DNA of 64,000 nt from Planococcus halocryophilus (GCF_022489025.1 NZ_JAKVTG010000005.1:62001-126000), one strand, 5' to 3'; shown: positions 42,651-51,798, counted from the first letter of the stretch. The notes: generated from the sequence alone by a model not told the origin. Translations and numbers: made by a program.

Positions 42651-44144
42651 ATGTATAACAAAAAGCAAAGTAATATTAAAGTGGTCATCGGCGGATTGCT
42701 GCTGGCCATTTTAGTAGCAGCGATGGATAACACAATTGTCACGACAGCTCTTCCATCAATTGTCGGAGAGCTTGGCGGAGTGGATAAATTTGTTTGGGTC
42801 ACCTCCGCTTATTTAGTAGCACAAATGGCGGGGATGCCCATTTTCGGTAAACTGTCGGATATGTACGGACGTAAACGATTTTTCATTTTTGGTTTGATCG
42901 TCTTTATGATTGGATCGGTTCTATGTGGCACCGCAGATACCATCAATGAATTGATTATTTACCGTGCGATTCAAGGAATTGGTGGTGGCGCGTTAATGCC
43001 CATTGCATTCACGATTATGTTTGATGTTGTGCCTCTCAAGCATCGTGGCAAAATGAGTGGCATGTTCGGTGCTGTATTTGGTATTTCCAGTGTTTTCGGA
43101 CCATTACTTGGCGCTTATATTACAGAATACATCAATTGGACTTGGGTTTTTTATATCAACATTCCCCTTGGTTTAATCGCTTTTGTCATGGTCGCATTTT
43201 TCTATAAAGAGTCTCTCGAACATGCTAAGCAAAAAATCGACTGGCTTGGCGCTTTCACTTTAGTAGGAGCAGTTGTGTCCTTAATGTTCGCAGTTGAACT
43301 CGGTGGCAAAGAATTCGCATGGGTATCTCCTCAAAGCTTCAGCTTATTCGCTAGTTTTGTAGTGTTAACAATTGTCTTTATCATAGCTGAGCGTCGCGCG
43401 GCAGAACCTGTCATCGACTTTAGTATGTTTAAAGAGCGCTTGTTTGCAACAAGTGGACTTATCTCGATATTTAGCGGAGCTGCTTTTATTACCGCTTCTG
43501 TTTACATTCCTTTCTATATTCAAGGCGTTCAAGGCGGCAACGCGACGAATGCAGGATTTGTTCTACTTCCTATGATGGTCGGATCAGTTGTTAGTGCTTC
43601 TATCGGCGGAGCTTTGATGACTAAATTTAAATATCGCTCGTTCTTGATTCCAACACTCGCTTTATTGACAATCGGAATGATTTTACTCGCAACCTTATCT
43701 GTGGATACTTCTAGATTTATGGTTATACTATTTATGATTCTCGTCGGACTTGGCATTGGCGCATCGTTCTCGGTAATTCCTTCAGCCGCAATCCACCCAT
43801 TTTCGATTCGTAAGCGTGGTGCGGCAACGTCTACGGTAAGCTTTTTGCGTACATTCGGTATGACCATTGGTATTACGGTTTTTGGGATTATCCAAAGCCA
43901 GTTGTTCACGCGAAACTTAACGGAAAGTTTCGGTGCAGAGGCAGCCAATTTCTCAGGTGATTCTCGTGCACTACTTTCTCCTGAAGGACGTGCGAACATC
44001 CCTTCAGAAATAACAGATCAATTAATAACTGCTTTATCTTCTTCTATATCAAGTACTTTCTTTTGGGCTATCGTTCCTGCTTTTCTTGCACTTTTAACAG
44101 CATTTTGGATGAGCAAAGAAAAACTTGCAGATAAGATTGAGTAA
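42651..44144 (+). CDS. MDR family MFS transporter (DHA2, EmrB/QacA type)
   Basis: A 497-residue drug:H+ antiporter with 14 predicted transmembrane helices. Motif D1-like MDNTIVTTALPSIVGELGG lies at helix 1, motif A GKLSDMYGRKRFFIFG between helices 2 and 3, motif B YRAIQGIGGGALMP at helix 4 and motif C GAVFGISSVFGPLLGAYI at helix 5. These define the QacA/EmrB branch that exports toxic cations, drugs or metabolites. The ATG at 42651 follows GAGGGCGAATACG. It is transcribed alone, and no adjacent TetR/MarR regulator hints at its substrate. Confidence 0.93.
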   Translation: MYNKKQSNIKVVIGGLLLAILVAAMDNTIVTTALPSIVGELGGVDKFVWVTSAYLVAQMAGMPIFGKLSDMYGRKRFFIFGLIVFMIGSVLCGTADTINELIIYRAIQGIGGGALMPIAFTIMFDVVPLKHRGKMSGMFGAVFGISSVFGPLLGAYITEYINWTWVFYINIPLGLIAFVMVAFFYKESLEHAKQKIDWLGAFTLVGAVVSLMFAVELGGKEFAWVSPQSFSLFASFVVLTIVFIIAERRAAEPVIDFSMFKERLFATSGLISIFSGAAFITASVYIPFYIQGVQGGNATNAGFVLLPMMVGSVVSASIGGALMTKFKYRSFLIPTLALLTIGMILLATLSVDTSRFMVILFMILVGLGIGASFSVIPSAAIHPFSIRKRGAATSTVSFLRTFGMTIGITVFGIIQSQLFTRNLTESFGAEAANFSGDSRALLSPEGRANIPSEITDQLITALSSSISSTFFWAIVPAFLALLTAFWMSKEKLADKIE

Positions 44145-44184
44145 CGTATTTCTATTGAACTTCTCCTAGTAATCTATTCTTTTG

Positions 44185-44221
44185 CCCCATCTCAAGTAGT
44201 AAGTAGATGGGGAATTTTTTT
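44185..44221 (+). terminator. Terminator after the MFS gene
   Basis: An 8-bp stem CCCCATCT / AGATGGGG with a 12-base loop followed by AATTTTTTT. Confidence 0.8.
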
Positions 44222-44268
44222 GTTGTCATTTTCACGAAAAATAAATTTCAGAAAATTACGATAATAAT

Positions 44269-44330
44269 TTGACTGAATATTTATAAAGTAGTACAGTTAT
44301 ATATATAAGTATATAACTGTACTACTTTAT
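44269..44330 (+). promoter_or_regulatory. Promoter with a 48-bp perfect palindromic operator
   Basis: TTGACT (44269-44274), 17 bases, TACAGT (44292-44297). A perfect inverted repeat with 21-bp arms (44283-44303 and 44310-44330) and a 6-base centre begins ATAAAGTAGTACAG and covers the spacer, the -10 and the start site. Its symmetry and place suggest the operator of the GntR-type repressor encoded just downstream. As RNA, part of it could also form a leader hairpin. Confidence 0.75.
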
Positions 44331-44350
44331 TAGTTAAGGAGGTGTTTTTA

Positions 44351-44725
44351 GTGAGTAATGTGTTCGATTCGAGTAAGCCGATTTTTTTGCAAGTTCGTGA
44401 ATTAATCGAAGATCAAATTGTGAATGATCAACTAAAAGAAGGCGATCAAGCCCCGTCAACCAATCAACTTGTTAGCTTTTATAAAATTAATCATGCTACC
44501 GTTTCTAAAGGGATCAATCAGTTAGTAGAGGAAGGTATCTTATATAAGAAAAGAGGAATTGGCATGTTTGTCGCAGAAGGCGCTAAACAAACCTTGATGG
44601 GACAACGAAAAGAGGTATTTGTCGCTAATTACGTCCAAGGTCTTGTTCAAGAAGCAAATAAGCTTGGCATTACGCAAGTTGAAATCATCAAACTGATCAA
44701 AAACACGAAAGGACGTGAAGTTTGA
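44351..44725 (+). CDS. GntR family regulator (YtrA subfamily)
   Basis: A 124-residue repressor with an N-terminal winged helix (SSKPIFLQVRELIEDQIVND, DQAPSTNQLVSFYKINHATV) and a short helical C-terminal tail for dimerisation. That is the layout of the YtrA branch, which has no ligand-binding domain. The frame opens at 44342, but the GTG at 44351 has AAGGAGG 8 bases before it and gives MSNVFDSSKPIFLQV. It is first in a three-gene operon with an ABC ATPase and permease. YtrA-type operons respond to cell-wall-active antibiotics in B. subtilis, and a similar role here is inference. Confidence 0.9.
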   Translation: MSNVFDSSKPIFLQVRELIEDQIVNDQLKEGDQAPSTNQLVSFYKINHATVSKGINQLVEEGILYKKRGIGMFVAEGAKQTLMGQRKEVFVANYVQGLVQEANKLGITQVEIIKLIKNTKGREV

Positions 44726-45597
44726 TGGCTGCTGAAGGTAAATTGAGCAATGTCACATTGAAATTCCGAAAATCAGAAGCATTAAAAGATATTTCCCTAA
44801 CATTTGATCCAGGTAAGATTTATGGTCTTATTGGACGTAATGGAGCTGGAAAAACTGTCCTGCTTTCCTTATTAGCGGCATTCCGCGAACCGACAACAGG
44901 ACAAGTAGAAATTGATGGAGAACCCGTCTTTGAAAATGCTGATAAAATGCAACAAGTTTCATTTATTTACACTAAAAATTATGAAGAAGAATATGAAAAC
45001 ATTCCGTTAATATTAAAGTTTTCGGAGCGCTATCGCCCGAACTATGATAAAGACTATGCATATCGTTTGCTAAAGCGCTTTAAGCTACCACTAGATAAAC
45101 CAATCAACAAATTGTCTAAAGGTATGCAGGCAGCATTAAACGTGGTGATTGGACTCGCAAGCCGCACGCCACTTACTATCTTCGATGAAGTTTATCTTGG
45201 AATGGATGCCCCAACACGCGTAATTTTTTACGAAGAACTTTTAGCAGATCACATAAAGCATCCTCGAACCTTTATTCTTTCGACTCATTTAGTTTCAGAA
45301 ATGGATTATCTTTTTGACCATGTCGTCATTATTCATGAAGGTCGTTTGCTACTGGATAATGATTACGAAAGTATATCTGCTCAAGGCGTTTCGATTACAG
45401 GAGCGGCAGACCGGGTCGATGCTTTTGTGTCTGACAGGAAAATCTTGAACGAGCAAAAACTTGGCGGTACTAAATCGATAATGACTTACGGCGCATTAAG
45501 CGAAGAAGATCGGCTTTCAGCACAAGACCAAGGGTTAGAAGTTGGTCCCGTATCGTTGCAAGATCTGTTTATTCATTTAACAGAGGAGGTGCATTAA
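44725..45597 (+). CDS. ABC transporter ATP-binding protein
   Basis: A 290-residue ATPase. Walker A is GRNGAGKT and the signature is the reduced form LSKGMQAALN, typical of YtrB-like and other exporter subunits. Walker B is LTIFDEVYLGMDA (Val where Pro is usual in DEP) and the switch is STHLVSEMDYLF. The last 75 residues form a C-terminal extension of unknown role. The start ATG overlaps the regulator's stop as TGATG, and a TTG one codon earlier is less likely. It partners with the six-helix permease downstream. Export or lipid-related extrusion is more likely than import, since there is no binding protein. Confidence 0.9.
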   Translation: MAAEGKLSNVTLKFRKSEALKDISLTFDPGKIYGLIGRNGAGKTVLLSLLAAFREPTTGQVEIDGEPVFENADKMQQVSFIYTKNYEEEYENIPLILKFSERYRPNYDKDYAYRLLKRFKLPLDKPINKLSKGMQAALNVVIGLASRTPLTIFDEVYLGMDAPTRVIFYEELLADHIKHPRTFILSTHLVSEMDYLFDHVVIIHEGRLLLDNDYESISAQGVSITGAADRVDAFVSDRKILNEQKLGGTKSIMTYGALSEEDRLSAQDQGLEVGPVSLQDLFIHLTEEVH

Positions 45598-45598
45598 C

Positions 45599-46309
45599 AT
45601 GAAGTCGGTTAAACTTTATCCCAAAATAGCAGTTGACCTCTTTACGGAACAGTTAAAATGGAGTTTATGGTTTTTCTCTTTTGTTACTATTGCGCATATC
45701 ATCGGGTTGGTAATTGTGTCGATAAATGACGCGCACATACAAGAGTTTTTCGTTTTCTCTAGTTATTCTGTCGCTATCTTCCTGTTAGTCTGCGGGATTA
45801 TTTCAGCCTATGGATTTATGGGGCAATTTGTTCAACAAGGCATTACTCGCAAAGACCTTTATATTGGGACAGTCATTTCAGTTTTTGCGTTAGCATTAGC
45901 GGTGACTCTTATTCCTCTTGCGATTACTGGCATTGAATACTTGATCTCTAGTTTTGTAGCATTGCCTATCAATACGAATACAGATACAGTATTCGATTTA
46001 TCATCTGGATGGTTGTTAGCCACATCAACGTTTTTCTTGAACGTTACCACTTATTATTTGATTGGCTGGTTAATTGGGGTTGGCTATTATCGCTTTGGTT
46101 GGGTCATTGGATTTGGTTTTATCGCGATTGCAATCGCTGCGCTAAGTCTCAATAGTTTTTTCTGGGTAAACAATTCTGTCGTACCTTGGATCCCCTATAA
46201 CTCTGTCGGTGCTAGTATTGTTCTATCCGTGAGCGGATCATTGATTTTGATATCTCTGTTGCTCCTATTTATAAGAATTTTAACTAGAAGAATCACGATA
46301 AAGTTGTAA
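45599..46309 (+). CDS. ABC transporter permease, six-helix
   Basis: A 236-residue hydrophobic protein with six predicted membrane helices, encoded directly after the ATPase (one base apart, AGGAGGTGCATTAAC before ATG). It has no signature beyond the hydrophobic pattern and the QQGITRKDLYIGTVIS loop. Such R-(K/R)-D segments after helix 2 resemble the coupling region of ABC-2-type permeases in GntR-linked exporters. The substrate is unknown. A terminator follows, ending the gntR-ATPase-permease operon. Confidence 0.82.
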   Translation: MKSVKLYPKIAVDLFTEQLKWSLWFFSFVTIAHIIGLVIVSINDAHIQEFFVFSSYSVAIFLLVCGIISAYGFMGQFVQQGITRKDLYIGTVISVFALALAVTLIPLAITGIEYLISSFVALPINTNTDTVFDLSSGWLLATSTFFLNVTTYYLIGWLIGVGYYRFGWVIGFGFIAIAIAALSLNSFFWVNNSVVPWIPYNSVGASIVLSVSGSLILISLLLLFIRILTRRITIKL

Positions 46310-46315
46310 ATCATT

Positions 46316-46359
46316 AAAGACTTTGCCATTGTCCAGCTGGGCTTCGGAAAGTCTTTTTT
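46316..46359 (+). terminator. Terminator of the gntR-ABC operon
   Basis: AAAGACTTT / AAAGTCTTT outer stem with a GCC/GGC inner helix, then TTTTTTC followed by a second T-run. Confidence 0.7.
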
Positions 46360-46499
46360 CTTTTTTTTAATAAAATCAACTTTTTGTCTAAAGAAAACAA
46401 TACTAAATAACTTTCTTTTTCTTGACTCTTACAATATAAACCAATAGATGATAACATTTACTGTATTTGCAATTAGGTAAGAGAGAGGATGTAATACGT

Positions 46500-47648
46500 A
46501 TGACAAAGAAAATAATTTTAACCCCTTTATTGTTTAGTGCACTAATCTTATCCTTTTTATCTGCCTGTGGAGCAGAAAACCCAAGTTCTACAGTTGATGA
46601 ATTTTTATCAGCAATTCAAAACAATGATTTTGAAAAAGCAGGTACATTTGTTCAAGGTGGTACCGCCAGCCTCAGTACGGTTCAAGAAGACATGAACAAG
46701 GAAGATGAAAAACTTGCTATAAAGATGATTGAAAGCATTTCGAAAGAATATGACTTTGAAAATCCTCAAGAAGTATCGGTTGATGAAGATAAAGCTGTTG
46801 TAAAAGCAGAAATCACTTCACTTGATATGGGACTGATAATGACGAGTACAATGGCTGAGATTATGCCCCTCGCATTTGCCAATGCATTTGAAGAAGATAC
46901 TCCTACAACTGAAAAAGCATTTGAAGAAATGACTGAGAAAATCATGCTAAAGTATATTACGGCTGAAGATGCTGCACTCGTTACTAGAACAGTAGAATTC
47001 AACTTAGAAAAAGATAAAAATGGCAAATTCAAAATTATTGACGATGAAAATTTAGAAGAAGCACTTTTCGCGAACATCTCACAATTAGAGGATATGTTTG
47101 GTGAAGAAGATGGCGATGTGACGAGCAACGACACTTCAGGAGAACAGCCCGAACAAACTTTCGAAGTCCTTTCAGTTGTCGCCGAAAATAAAACCTATGA
47201 TGCAAACCCAATAACTATAACCTTGGAAGAATTGTCTTTTAAAAAAGCCATGAATGTATCAGAAGATCAACAATTCGATATTAACAATATGTATACAGAC
47301 GAACCGATAGACGATGAATTCAATTACTTTTATATTAAATTTAATGCAGAGAATACAATCGAGAAAGATGTCGCTTTTAATGGCATTAATGAAGTGGTTT
47401 TATTCGCAGAGGGTAAACAAGAGAAATTTGACATTGCCTACGATTGGAAAGATTTTATCGATTATGACGAAGCTCAAGATGCTGATTACTATGGTCCCGT
47501 CAGTAAAGATGGTGAAGTTGGCGTTGTCATTAAAACCGATCCTGCTAAAGTAGAAAAAATACGTATTGTATTAAGTGAATCTAGAGACATTAATAGTTAT
47601 GAAACCCTTGCTGAAGAACAAATTATTGAATTTGATATCATTAAATAA
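46500..47648 (+). CDS. Lipoprotein of unknown function (DUF5105-like)
   Basis: A 382-residue exported lipoprotein with lipobox LSAC near residue 22. The following segment ENPSSTVDEFLSAIQNNDFEKA is the typical opening of NTF2-like/DUF5105 lipoproteins, where a helical pair starts a cone-shaped domain (about residues 25-190). The C-terminal half from about residue 215 looks like an immunoglobulin-like beta domain of the DUF4352/DUF5105 sort (YDANPITITLEELSFK, FNYFYIKFNAENT). It is strongly acidic. The ATG at 46500 gives a normal signal peptide; AGAGAGGA lies about 10 bases upstream, while the TTG at 46467 would extend it without signal. Function is not known, and it may be co-transcribed with the next gene, 20 bases away. 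Confidence 0.75.
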   Translation: MTKKIILTPLLFSALILSFLSACGAENPSSTVDEFLSAIQNNDFEKAGTFVQGGTASLSTVQEDMNKEDEKLAIKMIESISKEYDFENPQEVSVDEDKAVVKAEITSLDMGLIMTSTMAEIMPLAFANAFEEDTPTTEKAFEEMTEKIMLKYITAEDAALVTRTVEFNLEKDKNGKFKIIDDENLEEALFANISQLEDMFGEEDGDVTSNDTSGEQPEQTFEVLSVVAENKTYDANPITITLEELSFKKAMNVSEDQQFDINNMYTDEPIDDEFNYFYIKFNAENTIEKDVAFNGINEVVLFAEGKQEKFDIAYDWKDFIDYDEAQDADYYGPVSKDGEVGVVIKTDPAKVEKIRIVLSESRDINSYETLAEEQIIEFDIIK

Positions 47649-47668
47649 GTTCACATGGAGGTATTATC

Positions 47669-48058
47669 ATGGAAAAAAAGTGGAGTCTTCGTTTAATACA
47701 GTTTTCAGCAGTTTTCGGATTATTTGGAACGTTTCTTGGTTCTAAAATGGCCGGTGAAATGGATTATGGGTTGCGTCCAGTTCACGCACATATTTTGCTC
47801 GTCGGCTGGCTCTCGGTCTTTGCTTGGGGTATATTTTACCGTGTCTATACCATTCGCTTTAAAAAGCTAGTCGCTATACACAGTGTACTTGCAATGGTTG
47901 GTGCATTGGCGTTAACTAGCGGGATGTGGATATATAACTTAAATTCTTTCAATTGGCATGAGACTTTTGTTACCATCTTTTTCATCGTCGGCGGCAGCTT
48001 ACTGTTGCTGGCTTTCCTAATGTTCTTGATCATTACGTTCTTAACCGAAAAAGAATAG
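47669..48058 (+). CDS. Four-helix membrane protein with oxidase-like HAH motif
   Basis: A 129-residue membrane protein with four predicted helices. Helix 2 reads RPVHAHILLVGWLSVFAWG. The HAHxxLxGW pattern resembles that at a haem- or metal-binding helix of NnrS and cytochrome c oxidase subunit I-like proteins, and a further His lies in FNWHETFVTIFF at the start of helix 4. Databases often label such short proteins cytochrome-c oxidase, but it is far too short for a full subunit I (about 500 residues). GGAGGTATTATC precedes the ATG. Its role is unknown; haem binding is a testable guess. Confidence 0.75.
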   Translation: MEKKWSLRLIQFSAVFGLFGTFLGSKMAGEMDYGLRPVHAHILLVGWLSVFAWGIFYRVYTIRFKKLVAIHSVLAMVGALALTSGMWIYNLNSFNWHETFVTIFFIVGGSLLLLAFLMFLIITFLTEKE

Positions 48059-48063
48059 AACGC

Positions 48064-48108
48064 AAAAACCCACTGAAGAACAGCTTTTCCTTCAGTGGGT
48101 TTTGTTTT
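48064..48108 (+). terminator. Terminator after the HAH membrane protein
   Basis: A 14-bp stem AAAACCCACTGAAG / CTTCAGTGGGTTTT with an 11-base loop and TTTTGTTTT. Confidence 0.85.
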
Positions 48109-48235
48109 AAGAATTAACAGTGAAAACCTTAACCGCCAACTAGCTGCACTTTCCTGCGGGCTGCTCGAGCGTCTCCGTTAGTTGTCTACATAATCTAAGT
48201 AGCATAGAAAAAAATATTCTTTGCAGTATAAAAAT

Positions 48236-48655
48236 TTAACCGAAAATTGCTTGATCATTTTCTGGATTTATAGGCAGTGATGAATGTTCATGAATGATTT
48301 TCCAGGAGCCTTGTATTTTTTCCAGGACGAACGTGAAACGATTTTTCATGCTTCGTAGTTCTTTTCCAGATAGGTCTACCGCGGTGTAGCTAACTGCACA
48401 GTGCACATATGTAAGATCTCCGCTTTCTTTTACAATGTCATCGTGAAATTCGACTCGCAGCAGTAATTCTTCTTCTAATCCACTAAACCACTCAGCTACG
48501 ACTTGTTTCCACGCAACCGTTCCGGTATATTCCCATTTCCCCCAACAATCAAAGATGTGAACGTCTTCTGCATAGCCTAAAAGAAATTTATCAACATCTT
48601 TTTCGTGAACAGCTTTCCGATAATTTGTAAGCACATCTTGGACAGTTTTGAACAT
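48236..48655 (-). CDS. SnoaL-like/DUF4440 (NTF2-fold) protein
   Basis: A 139-residue protein with the NTF2-like cone fold. The opening TVQDVLTNYRKAVHEKDVDK and LLGYAEDVHIFDCWGKWEYTG are the typical ketosteroid-isomerase/SnoaL start, and the end RFTFVLEKIQGSWKIIHEHSS is the typical last strand pair. Members include isomerases, hydrolases and ligand-binding proteins, and activity cannot be read here. The longer frame adds 18 residues of non-homologous sequence. The ATG at 48655 has GGAGGAGTGTT and is preferred. Monocistronic. Confidence 0.83.
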   Translation of the reverse strand: MFKTVQDVLTNYRKAVHEKDVDKFLLGYAEDVHIFDCWGKWEYTGTVAWKQVVAEWFSGLEEELLLRVEFHDDIVKESGDLTYVHCAVSYTAVDLSGKELRSMKNRFTFVLEKIQGSWKIIHEHSSLPINPENDQAIFG

Positions 48656-48756
48656 AACACTCCTCCTCAAATATGATTTTCTGCCATGTCTCGGTTCTGA
48701 TTTATTCAATACTTAGCAGTACCCAATTTAATCTAGCTAAAAACGCTAGAGAATAT

Positions 48757-48790
48757 AAAAAACGGAATTCCCTTGGGAATTCCGTTTTTT
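48757..48790. terminator. Terminator of the efe operon
   Basis: A 16-bp perfect stem AAAAAACGGAATTCCC and complement with a TT loop (4 bases if the end pair opens). T6 follows on both strands. It ends the efeOBU transcript. Confidence 0.85.
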
Positions 48791-48792
48791 AT

Positions 48793-50544
48793 TTAACCTT
48801 CTACTACAATATTACTTGTTGTAGATTGCTTCTTTTTATAAAGAATTGTGGATGCAATAAGTACCAATAGGATAAGTTGTGCACTTAAGGTTTCGACCGA
48901 TGGATAGAACCCGATAATATTAATCACCGGTAAATCCGCAATAATATGCGTCGGCATGACATTGGTTAATTGCAATGTGTGGATACTTGCGCCGATGATT
49001 TTAAACGCTAGCAAATAGATAAATACCGTTGCGACACCAAAGAATAAATGCATCGGTAATTTTTTACTCGCTTTAGCAAAAAAGAATGCAGCCGCGACAA
49101 GGATTAGTAATGCTAAGACGATTCCTAAACTAAAATCAGCTGTCGACATTTTTGGTGCAATCCCCATATAGAAGACTACTGTTTCTGCGCCTTCTCTAAA
49201 TACGGTTAAGAAACTAAGTAGCGCCATTGCCCATACACTTTGATTAGATAAGGCTTGGTTCATTTGTTTTGAAATGTACCGATTCCACGCTGTGACGGTA
49301 GATTTGCTATGTAGCCATACGCCAACGCCTAACATCATTGCTGCTGCCAAAAGTCCAACATAGCCTTCCAATACTTCACGGCTCGCATCAATTGTTCCTG
49401 ATTGGAACAAGGTAGACATTAAAATTGCAGCTAAGATGCTGACGCCAATTCCTGCTGCAGCTCCACCATAAATATAATGCTGCATATGCTGTTGACCCGC
49501 TTTTTTCAAAAAGGCAATCAGTGCCGAAATAATTAGCAACGCTTCTAATCCTTCACGGAGTAAAATCAATGCCGAGTCCCAAAAGCTGTATTCAGTATCT
49601 TGTTGAATAAAATTAATTTGTTGCTTTAAGGATTCTATTTTTTCACTAACAGCAGTTGCTTGTACGTTCTCACGTGTTAACTCGCTTACAAGAAGTGGTA
49701 ACTCAGCTTCAATTTCACTGTACAAGCTAGCGTTTTTAGTTCGCACATCGCCTTCAACTGTTGGCCAGATAGTGATAAACTTTTTCAATGTGTCAGCTGC
49801 TTGCGTATATTCTTGTTGTTGAATCGCACTTTCACTGTCATCTAACAAACTAACTAATGTTGCAAGTGAGTAGTCGTTTGTTGCTTTTGCTTCTTTTATA
49901 TTTCCTGCACCAAAGTCTTGAATGGTTTGTTCGACTGCTGTAGTTTGTTCACTAAACGCGGCAACATCGAACTCATCACTTGCTAAAGAAATTCGCATAA
50001 AAGACATTTGCGTTTCGATTTGGCCATAAGCTGTGATACTTTGCGATTGAACAACTCGTTCGTTTTTTCCCCAGCCAGCAAGGAAAAGCGAGTAAGCTTC
50101 TTGAATTCCCTCTTTATCGCCAGTCTCAACTGCCGCTTTTAAATCGGCTACAAAAGGCTCCATCGCTTGTAAAAACTCTTTGCGTCCTGCTTCTTCATCT
50201 ACTGGATTTTCAGCTTTTTCATAAGTAGTCAGTACTTTTGACAATGTAGTTAAGGCGGCCAAGCGCTCATCACCTGCTGGTGCATTGGAAGCGTTTTTAA
50301 GAGCGTCTGTAACTGCTTCGGATTCTGTTCCTTCTGTAACCGTCAGTTGTTGCCATTCTTTTTGAAACTCCTCAATCGCGCTAAGTGCTTTTGCATCATC
50401 GCCATTTTGCGTACTCATAATAGCATCTGTAATCGATACATAAAAAGAGCCAAAAGATTGTTCAGCAGCAAGAGTATGAGCAGGAACGAGCAGGATGCTA
50501 AAGACAAGAAGTAAAATTTTAATATGTGTTAAAAAGTTTCTCAC
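48793..50544 (-). CDS. efeU: FTR1-family ferric/ferrous iron permease EfeU
   Basis: A 583-residue protein. A signal-like helix is followed by a roughly 300-residue extracytoplasmic helical region and then the FTR1 permease domain with about seven helices (from residue 322). Both REGxE iron-binding motifs are present: REGLE (330-334) and REGAE (450-454). It imports iron with EfeO and EfeB. The length exceeds the roughly 280 residues of E. coli EfeU and the roughly 480 of B. subtilis YwbL because of the long N-terminal part. The GTG start at 50544 lies 8 bases after GGGAG and overlaps the end of efeB by 26 bases. Confidence 0.92.
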   Translation of the reverse strand: MRNFLTHIKILLLVFSILLVPAHTLAAEQSFGSFYVSITDAIMSTQNGDDAKALSAIEEFQKEWQQLTVTEGTESEAVTDALKNASNAPAGDERLAALTTLSKVLTTYEKAENPVDEEAGRKEFLQAMEPFVADLKAAVETGDKEGIQEAYSLFLAGWGKNERVVQSQSITAYGQIETQMSFMRISLASDEFDVAAFSEQTTAVEQTIQDFGAGNIKEAKATNDYSLATLVSLLDDSESAIQQQEYTQAADTLKKFITIWPTVEGDVRTKNASLYSEIEAELPLLVSELTRENVQATAVSEKIESLKQQINFIQQDTEYSFWDSALILLREGLEALLIISALIAFLKKAGQQHMQHYIYGGAAAGIGVSILAAILMSTLFQSGTIDASREVLEGYVGLLAAAMMLGVGVWLHSKSTVTAWNRYISKQMNQALSNQSVWAMALLSFLTVFREGAETVVFYMGIAPKMSTADFSLGIVLALLILVAAAFFFAKASKKLPMHLFFGVATVFIYLLAFKIIGASIHTLQLTNVMPTHIIADLPVINIIGFYPSVETLSAQLILLVLIASTILYKKKQSTTSNIVVEG

Positions 50545-51793
50545 CTATATAACTCCCTTTTTGAATCCCTGGGAAGCAAGCAAAAACACCGCTACCCCGG
50601 TGGGTAATGTATTCGTTCAGCTTATCGACGCGCCCCATTGCATTTTGGATATTGATAAATTGTTGTGGGTTTTTCTGGAATGAAATAAATAACAAACCGG
50701 CATCATATGCACCCGTCTCATCGACCAAACCACTCGAATAAGAAAATCCTCTTCTCATAATACGGTCTTTTACTGTTCGTGCTAAAGCGACATGTGAGTC
50801 AACGGGAATGTGAGGATTGCCTGTCAAATCTTTTGAGTCCAGATCAACTTCATCAAATTCATTTTTCTTGCCAATCGGAGCACCACTGTCACGATGTCTG
50901 CCAAATGTCGCTTCTTGCCCTTGTAAGGAAGTTCGATCCCATGTTTCTAAATGCATTTGAATTTTGCGGACCACTAAATACGTTCCGTTCGTCATCCAGC
51001 TTTTCGACTCATCTGGCTGAACCCAGACGACTTCTTTCATATCTGAAGCACTTTTCGTGTCTGGGTTTACCGTACCGTCTTTAAAAGCAAACAAGTTTCG
51101 AGGTGTTTCTTTTTTATCTTTTACTTTAGGTACCGATGTAAATCCTGTCTGCGTCCATTTGAGCGTCACTTTTCCTGATGCTGCACGTACTAAATTGCGC
51201 ACGGCATGAAAAGCGACTTGCGGATCATCTGCGCATGCTTGTATGCATATATCTCCACTTGAAATCTTTTCATCTAGTTGGTCTTGTGGAAAATGAGGCA
51301 ACTCGTTTAGTTCTGCTGGTTTTTTACCACTAAGACCTAACTTTTTATTGTCAAACAGCGAAGGTCCGACACCAAATGTCACCGTTAAGTTTGAAGCATT
51401 TAACCCTGACGATTCGCCAGTATCTTTTGGTGGCGTAAATACACCTTGTGAAACTTCGTCAAGGTGCTCACCGTTCATCAAACGTACGGCTAATGGAGTC
51501 CACATTTTAAACAAGTCCTGCAAATCACTTTGCGATTCTACTAGCACATTCAAAGAGGCAAAGTAAACATGAGAAGTAGTTGCTGTCGTGATGCCTGACT
51601 GATGCTTCCCGTAAAAATTTACTTTGTTTTCGGCTGTTTGGTCATCATCAAGAATATCAAAACCAAATGCTTTGGCGACACCGTCCATACCAGAAGCGAG
51701 AACAGCAACTCCTGCCGCTCCAGCTCCAGTAATTTTCAGCATAGACCGTCTGGATATTTTCTTTTCTAGCCACTTTTCATCTGTTGAGGTCAT
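50519..51793 (-). CDS. efeB: Tat-exported DyP-type peroxidase EfeB
   Basis: A 424-residue dye-decolourising haem peroxidase of the iron-uptake system. The N-terminus has a twin-arginine signal (SRRSMLKITGAGAAGVAV), so it is exported folded. The DyP motif appears as FAFKDGTVNPD (GxxDG region with the catalytic Asp), and the haem side has GRHRDSGAPIGKKNEF. In other bacteria EfeB oxidises ferrous iron for EfeU or extracts iron from haem. The GTG at 51802 is possible, but the ATG at 51793 has GGAG 8 bases before it. It sits between efeO and efeU with overlaps, as in B. subtilis ywbN. Confidence 0.93.
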   Translation of the reverse strand: MTSTDEKWLEKKISRRSMLKITGAGAAGVAVLASGMDGVAKAFGFDILDDDQTAENKVNFYGKHQSGITTATTSHVYFASLNVLVESQSDLQDLFKMWTPLAVRLMNGEHLDEVSQGVFTPPKDTGESSGLNASNLTVTFGVGPSLFDNKKLGLSGKKPAELNELPHFPQDQLDEKISSGDICIQACADDPQVAFHAVRNLVRAASGKVTLKWTQTGFTSVPKVKDKKETPRNLFAFKDGTVNPDTKSASDMKEVVWVQPDESKSWMTNGTYLVVRKIQMHLETWDRTSLQGQEATFGRHRDSGAPIGKKNEFDEVDLDSKDLTGNPHIPVDSHVALARTVKDRIMRRGFSYSSGLVDETGAYDAGLLFISFQKNPQQFINIQNAMGRVDKLNEYITHRGSGVFACFPGIQKGSYIGEKLFNTY

Positions 51794-51798
51794 TTTAC

